From: Bacteroidales bacterium
GTDB taxonomy: Bacteria > Bacteroidota > Bacteroidia > Bacteroidales > UBA932
Reading direction: 5' to 3'
Length of the DNA: 23,501 nt
Assembly: GCA_017615445.1 (NCBI GenBank)
Contig: JAGAAD010000106.1
Location: 1-23,501 of the forward strand
Both the position numbers and the translations under genes were made by a program. Below, piece by piece: positions 23,061 to 23,501 of this stretch. The notes beneath the pieces were generated by a model, which saw only the letters and a list, made by a program, of their open reading frames with translations, did no database searches and was not told the origin of the DNA. How positions within the stretch are numbered: position 1 is the first letter of the stretch; each line of letters starts with the position of its first letter.

Positions 23061-23501
23061 ATGCGAGTTAAAGTTTTGGTTCTACTCCTTGTGGGATTGT
23101 TTGCGTCGTCGTGTGCGGAGGCGCAGGTGAGCAGGTTCCGGGTGGAGGTGGTGAAGGAGTACGAGCATGACAGGGGGGCGTACACGCAAGGTTTGTTCTT
23201 TCACGCGGATACGCTGTTTGAGAGCACGGGGCTGAATGGGAAATCGTCGCTGAGGAAGGTGGATTTGGAGAGCGGTAAGGTGTTGGAGACAAGGAAGATA
23301 GGGAAGAAGTATTTTGCCGAAGGGTCGTGCGTGCTGGGAGATAAGTTGTATGTGCTGACGTGGCAGAATCAGGTGGTGTTTGTCTATGATGCGGCTTCGC
23401 TCGAGTACAAGATGACTTATTCGTATGCTCGGGAGGGCTGGGGGTTGACGACGGACGGGAAACAGTTGATCGCATCGGATGGCAGCGCGCGCCTGACGTT
23501 C
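23061..23501 (+). CDS. Glutaminyl-peptide cyclotransferase, lipoprotein form, 3'-truncated by the window edge
   Basis: The first 147 residues are visible; the frame is open at the right edge. An N-terminal hydrophobic signal ends in a lipobox-like FASSC (residues 14-18), suggesting an envelope lipoprotein anchored at Cys18. The rest matches the plant-type beta-propeller glutamine cyclotransferases (PF05096), which convert N-terminal glutamine to pyroglutamate: AYTQGLFF (40-47), FESTGLNGKSSLRKV (53-67), YFAEGSCVLGDKLYVLTW (84-101) and REGWGLTTDGKQLIASDGS (124-142). Full-length relatives are around 250 residues. Codon use differs from the neighbours: GGG for 7 of 13 Gly, TTG for 8 of 18 Leu, AGG for 4 of 8 Arg. 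It is divergent from rnpB. Confidence 0.88.
   Translation, partial: MRVKVLVLLLVGLFASSCAEAQVSRFRVEVVKEYEHDRGAYTQGLFFHADTLFESTGLNGKSSLRKVDLESGKVLETRKIGKKYFAEGSCVLGDKLYVLTWQNQVVFVYDAASLEYKMTYSYAREGWGLTTDGKQLIASDGSARLTF

Noticed and set aside
1..23501. CRISPR array, prophage, insertion sequence or defence island
   Set aside because: No regularly spaced identical repeats, transposase, integrase, restriction or phage structural genes were seen; gene content is core metabolism and envelope functions.

Overview
The window reads as a chromosomal core segment of a GC-rich member of the Bacteroidota, most likely order Bacteroidales. The reasons are promoter -7 boxes of the TAnnTTTG type in front of many genes, a short 286-residue primary sigma factor, a SecA of about 1,090 residues with a C-terminal zinc-binding tail, and little Shine-Dalgarno sequence. 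I cannot name the genus with confidence. No phage, transposase, CRISPR array, tRNA or rRNA was seen.

Layout. (1) 1-5991: the 3' part of a YfhO-type membrane protein on the + strand, facing a tightly overlapping four-gene minus-strand surface-polymer operon: flippase, LicD-type phosphotransferase, CDP-glycerol glycerophosphotransferase-like protein, family 2 glycosyltransferase. (2) 5992-9810: secA and a bactofilin gene on the + strand, divergent from the operon through a compact region with two interleaved promoters. (3) 9811-10086: a non-coding gap with a terminator, a degenerate 51-bp tandem repeat and a 115-bp palindromic element. (4) 10087-12814: mnmA (minus), cytidine deaminase (plus), a PlsC-like acyltransferase (minus). 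(5) 12839-16289: the SRP RNA, an HI0933/YhiN-type flavoprotein directly behind it, then a minus-strand pair of dnaN and a DEDDh exonuclease. (6) 16407-22561: a compact + strand run of htrA/degP, rpoD, argS, a small acidic protein and a ClC chloride transporter with CBS domains. (7) 22560-23501: RNase P RNA on the minus strand, a second palindromic element between it and its probable promoter, and the 5' part of a glutaminyl-peptide cyclotransferase lipoprotein gene.

Themes: envelope biogenesis and protein export (polymer operon, SecA, SRP RNA, HtrA), replication and expression core (DnaN, exonuclease, RpoD, ArgS, MnmA, RNase P). The least explained parts are the two cloverleaf-like palindromic elements at 9967-10081 and 22899-23022, which share architecture and an 11-bp motif; the nearly leaderless promoter arrangement of at least four genes; the interleaved secA/flippase promoters; a possible clamp-binding tail on the exonuclease encoded with DnaN; and an extra domain-sized insertion in MnmA. 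No clearly new multi-gene system was found.
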